NCBI GenBank assembly: GCA_024691065.1
Contig: JAILOA010000157.1
Coordinates: forward strand, 1 to 7,490
Source: Lachnospiraceae bacterium
GTDB lineage: Bacteria > Bacillota > Clostridia > Lachnospirales > Lachnospiraceae
Length of the DNA stretch: 7,490 bases
Reading direction: 5' to 3'
Shown here: in pieces, positions 4,874 through 7,490 of the stretch
How the letters are laid out: each line of letters starts with the position of its first letter
How positions within the stretch are numbered: position 1 is the stretch's first letter
The notes under the pieces: generated by a model
What the model was told of the DNA's origin: nothing
Database searches by the model: none
Seen by the model: only the letters and a program-made list of their open reading frames with translations
Translations under genes and position numbers: made by a program

Positions 4874-7453
4874 TTATTTTACCTTTACCTTAGTACTTGC
4901 GGACTTATTGCCGACCTTTACGGTAACCTTGGTTTTACCCTTTTTAACACCCTTAACGGTAACAATAAGTTTTTTCTTCTTAAGCTTCTTCTTAATAACC
5001 TTAACAATCTTCTTGTTTGCAATTTTAACTTTTACTTTATCAGTTGTTTTCTTACCGGTATTTTTAGACTTAATTGTAAATGTAAGTTTAACTTTCTTAC
5101 CGGCCTTTACTTTAAAACTCTTCTTTGCAGCCTTAATACTCTTGCAAGGATTATCACCGGAATCAGTTGTTGTTGTAGCTGTTGTAGCTGTTGGAGTAGC
5201 TACAGCCGACTTTGTAGAAACCTTTGTCCAATCCGGATTATTATTAGCCGGTGTTGGAATTGGTTCAACAGTCGGAACACTCTTCTCAGCAGGTTCTGTT
5301 TCAACAGGTTCCTTAGTTTCCTTTGCAGGTTCTGTTTCTTCAGGAGTTTCTGTCTCTTCAGGAGTTTCTGTTTCTTCAGGTGCTTCTGTCTCTTCAGGAA
5401 CTTCTGTCTCAACAGCTTCATCAGTAGCAGCCTCAGTCTCCTCAGGTGTTTCTGTTTCTACAGCAGGCTCGGTAGTTACAGCAGGCTCTGTTGTTACTGC
5501 AGGTTCTGTTGTTACTGCAGGTTCTGTTGTTACTGCAGGCTCTGTTGTTACTGCAGGCTCTGTTGTCACTGCCGGACCGGTTGTTACTGCAGGCTCTTCT
5601 TTTTTCACAGCCATTGTTAATTCTTCGGTATCATAGTTATAAACAGCATAATCATAACCATCAACAGGTTCTACATATTCGATAAGGAAATAACTATTCT
5701 CCTCATTGGTACAATAATCTGCAAACGGAGCATAGAACTCATCCTCTAAATCAATAGGATTTATTGCAAAATCAAAAAGATTTACATATTCCTGAATAAC
5801 CTTATCATCAAGATGCTGCTGGAATAATGCACAAACCTTATCTGCATCCGAAGCTGATAAAAATGTTGATGACTGATATCCACTCATATAAATATCAGGA
5901 TAATAGAACATAATAAGCTCAGCAGGAATAGCTGAATCTACATCAGTTACATTATATTTCTCAAGCATTTCTGCTCTTGCAGGATAAAGCTCTGTAGGAG
6001 ATCCCGGATGACCCTTAAAATAATATGTATAATCATCACCGTAATATGACTGCATTATCTTAATGTATTCTTCAAGATGAGTATGTGCTGACTCAGCAGT
6101 ACCGAGAATTACCATAGCAGGCTTCTCTTCTGTAGCTTCAGCAAACATATCCCCACTGAAATTATAGAGATTCTTAAATTCTTCATCCTTCCCTGCATTC
6201 TGTAAAGCCACAAGCATATTCTTCATGTTATAAACAGTTGTATTAGCTTTAACAATATCTGTAAGCGCTACATTTTCAGGTGTTAAATTAAATGTATTGG
6301 AATTTCTTCCAACCCACCAGTCAGCATTCTCTGCAGCCGCTGCAGCTGCCGCATAATTGAAAAGTGTAGCTAATTTATTTACTTTTGTCCAACTACCATA
6401 CTTATAACTTAATGATGAAGTATTAACTTCTCCTGTTTCATATGAAGACTTGAGAAAAGCATTCCACTCATCAATCATAGTATTGTATTTTGTAAGATCG
6501 GTCTCACCGTTAAATGTCTTTGTGAAATAAGAATAAGTTCCTGAACCATCTGAAAGAAGTGATAAATCATACATATCAGAAGAAATTCCGTTTGCTTCCA
6601 TAAACCAAGGAATGTTCTCAAGGAAGTTATCTACTGTAAATAAATGGAATGTAGATTTATTATTTAAATCGTGAAGCATCTTAACATAAGCCTTCATCTT
6701 CTGTCTGTTAGCAAAGAATGTATCAGATCTGATACCTGTCAAGTCTGAACGCTTAACAAATCCCGGAATATAAACATTCTCAGGAAGTGAATCCCAATCT
6801 ATGGATTCTGTTCTCTCAGCTATGAAAAATGTAGGAATAGGCTGATTTGTTTCTTTGTTAACGGTTACACAAAAATCACTGCCTTCATAAAGTGATAAAC
6901 AGAATAATGTAACAGGATATGTTGCATTAAGAGCAGAAATATTATATCTCTCGGCAATTACTCCAACGTTTGTAGTAAGCTTATCAGATACTGTTTCGCC
7001 TTTATTTGTAAATTGAACAGTCACATCAAAATTACCGAACATTTCAGGATCAACTGAAAATTCAGTAGTTTCACCGTCTAATGCAAGTTCAAAATCTTTT
7101 GAAAATGTAACTTCAGCCTCAGAACCTTCCTCACCTGAATCATATGACAAACTCATATTAATTTTTACACCATCAAAAGCAGTTTCATATTCGCCGGAAG
7201 GAACATTAACAGAAACAGCGGTATAATTTACTTTATCCTGTTCCAAAGTAACTGTAGGTAAACCTACTGCACCAACCGTTGCAGGAACAACAGTAAAATC
7301 CTCTCCCGGTGTGTATTCTTTTACTTCACTTGGTTCGGCATTCTCTTCTGCCAATGCCTTAGTTGATAATCCAGGCATATACATACCTGTTAAAACAAGT
7401 CCTAAGCTTAATGCAATAGAAGTTGCTTTCTTAAAGTTTTTTCTAAATATCAT
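4874..7453 (-). CDS. Secreted GT80-like sialyltransferase with acidic stalk and Lys-rich Ig-like C-terminal domain
   Basis: The 859-residue protein has a signal peptide (1-35, cut at ALA|E) and a beta-rich, probably Ig-like region (about 50-165). A core (about 170-610) follows the motif order of GT80 sialyltransferases (PM0188/PmST1 and Photobacterium enzymes): LLSDGSGTYSYF at 299-310 (D302 for general base D141 of PmST1), a strand reaching GTAE (451-454), YYFKGHPG at 477-484 (H482 for H311), IPAELIM at 509-515 (E512 for E338), and GYQSSTF at 525-531 (S528/S529 for the phosphate-binding SS). Spacings of 180, 30 and 16 residues resemble 170, 27 and 17 in PmST1. These enzymes transfer sialic acid from CMP-sialic acid to glycans. 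An A7 run is at 368-374. After the core come a Glu/Thr/Pro stalk (619-747) and a BIG2-like domain (768-859) with about 36 Lys. There is no LPXTG. AAGGGAG supports the start. Family assignment is from remembered motifs; activity is inference. Confidence 0.78.
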   Translation of the reverse strand: MIFRKNFKKATSIALSLGLVLTGMYMPGLSTKALAEENAEPSEVKEYTPGEDFTVVPATVGAVGLPTVTLEQDKVNYTAVSVNVPSGEYETAFDGVKINMSLSYDSGEEGSEAEVTFSKDFELALDGETTEFSVDPEMFGNFDVTVQFTNKGETVSDKLTTNVGVIAERYNISALNATYPVTLFCLSLYEGSDFCVTVNKETNQPIPTFFIAERTESIDWDSLPENVYIPGFVKRSDLTGIRSDTFFANRQKMKAYVKMLHDLNNKSTFHLFTVDNFLENIPWFMEANGISSDMYDLSLLSDGSGTYSYFTKTFNGETDLTKYNTMIDEWNAFLKSSYETGEVNTSSLSYKYGSWTKVNKLATLFNYAAAAAAAENADWWVGRNSNTFNLTPENVALTDIVKANTTVYNMKNMLVALQNAGKDEEFKNLYNFSGDMFAEATEEKPAMVILGTAESAHTHLEEYIKIMQSYYGDDYTYYFKGHPGSPTELYPARAEMLEKYNVTDVDSAIPAELIMFYYPDIYMSGYQSSTFLSASDADKVCALFQQHLDDKVIQEYVNLFDFAINPIDLEDEFYAPFADYCTNEENSYFLIEYVEPVDGYDYAVYNYDTEELTMAVKKEEPAVTTGPAVTTEPAVTTEPAVTTEPAVTTEPAVTTEPAVTTEPAVETETPEETEAATDEAVETEVPEETEAPEETETPEETETPEETEPAKETKEPVETEPAEKSVPTVEPIPTPANNNPDWTKVSTKSAVATPTATTATTTTDSGDNPCKSIKAAKKSFKVKAGKKVKLTFTIKSKNTGKKTTDKVKVKIANKKIVKVIKKKLKKKKLIVTVKGVKKGKTKVTVKVGNKSASTKVKVK
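5326..5412 (-). repeat. 18-bp tandem repeat encoding PEETET-type hexapeptides
   Basis: Units at 5341-5358, 5359-5376, 5377-5394 and 5395-5412 share CAGG-x-x-x-TTCTGT-(C/T)-TC, with a shorter 15-base unit at 5326-5340. They encode the strongly acidic part of the stalk. Units differ at several bases, so this array is older or less homogenised than the neighbouring PAVTTE array of the same period. Confidence 0.85.
5464..5598 (-). repeat. 18-bp tandem repeat (7.5 copies) encoding PAVTTE hexapeptides
   Basis: Seven 18-bp units from 5464 to 5589 plus a half unit to 5598 are in register. Units at 5500 and 5518 are identical, and the others differ by one to five bases; the outermost units (5464 and 5572) are most diverged. 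They encode eight PAV-x-x-x hexapeptides at residues 621-668. Divergent edges with a uniform centre are usual for arrays that change by slippage or unequal exchange. Confidence 0.92.
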
Positions 7454-7459
7454 TTTTAA

Positions 7460-7469
7460 CTCCCTTTCC
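7460..7469 (-). promoter_or_regulatory. Shine-Dalgarno of the GT80-like gene
   Basis: Minus-strand GGAAAGGGAG ends six bases before the ATG at 7453. The promoter must lie mostly beyond the right edge; no complete -10/-35 pair fits in the 37 bases available. Confidence 0.65.
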
Positions 7470-7490
7470 TTTTACGCTCAATTAATCTTA

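Noticed and set aside
5200..5421. Minus-strand Lys/Leu/Gln-rich frame inside the stalk
   Set aside because: This is an alternate frame of the PEETET repeat, and its composition is set by the repeat.
4812..5636. Long plus-strand open frame (274 codons) rich in Val, Ser and Ala
   Set aside because: It is antisense to the stalk and Lys-rich end of the GT80-like protein. Repetitive GAA/ACA/AAA codons leave no stops on the other strand, its apparent repeats mirror the 18-bp array, and no Shine-Dalgarno is seen.
5491..5685. Plus-strand Leu-rich repeat-like frame
   Set aside because: This is another frame of the 18-bp repeat. The apparent leucine repeats are an artefact of CTG-containing units.

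Overview
The window looks like chromosome from a low-GC Gram-positive anaerobe of the Clostridia, most likely a Lachnospiraceae-type gut or rumen bacterium. The grounds are the AT-rich DNA, strong purine-rich Shine-Dalgarno sites, TATAAT boxes, signal peptides with Lys-rich n-regions, and large secreted proteins that end in lysine-rich Ig-like or fibronectin-like domains. The taxonomy is inference. All five genes lie on the minus strand, so transcription runs from high to low coordinates.

Layout from the right edge, in transcription order. (1) 4874-7453 encodes an 859-residue secreted protein. Its core carries the ordered catalytic motifs of family GT80 bacterial sialyltransferases (SDG, KGHP, IPAE, QSS), behind a signal peptide and a beta-rich N-terminal region. 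A Glu/Thr/Pro stalk built of 18-bp DNA repeats and a lysine-rich Ig-like C-terminal domain follow. (2) A long hairpin terminator lies at about 4735-4800, followed by a 280-bp AT-rich promoter region. (3) 2381-4462 encodes a 693-residue secreted modular protein: an unrecognised N-terminal region, two YDG/MBG-like repeats, an Asn/Gly/Thr linker made of a perfect 36-bp DNA repeat, and a fibronectin-III-like end. (4) 2248-1349 and 1283-642 form an apparent two-gene operon, a fructosamine-kinase-family protein followed by a ThuA-like protein, ending at a second hairpin terminator (about 561-620). (5) After about 370 bp without a gene, 195-1 holds the start of a further secreted protein, probably a BspA-like leucine-rich-repeat protein.

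Three of the five genes are therefore surface or secreted proteins, and they flank a small cytoplasmic carbohydrate or glycation-repair operon. The most notable points are the exported GT80-like sialyltransferase in an apparent Gram-positive, and the two terminators. These are near-identical in sequence, and their only stem differences are G-C/G·U changes that keep the hairpin fully paired on the minus-strand RNA alone.
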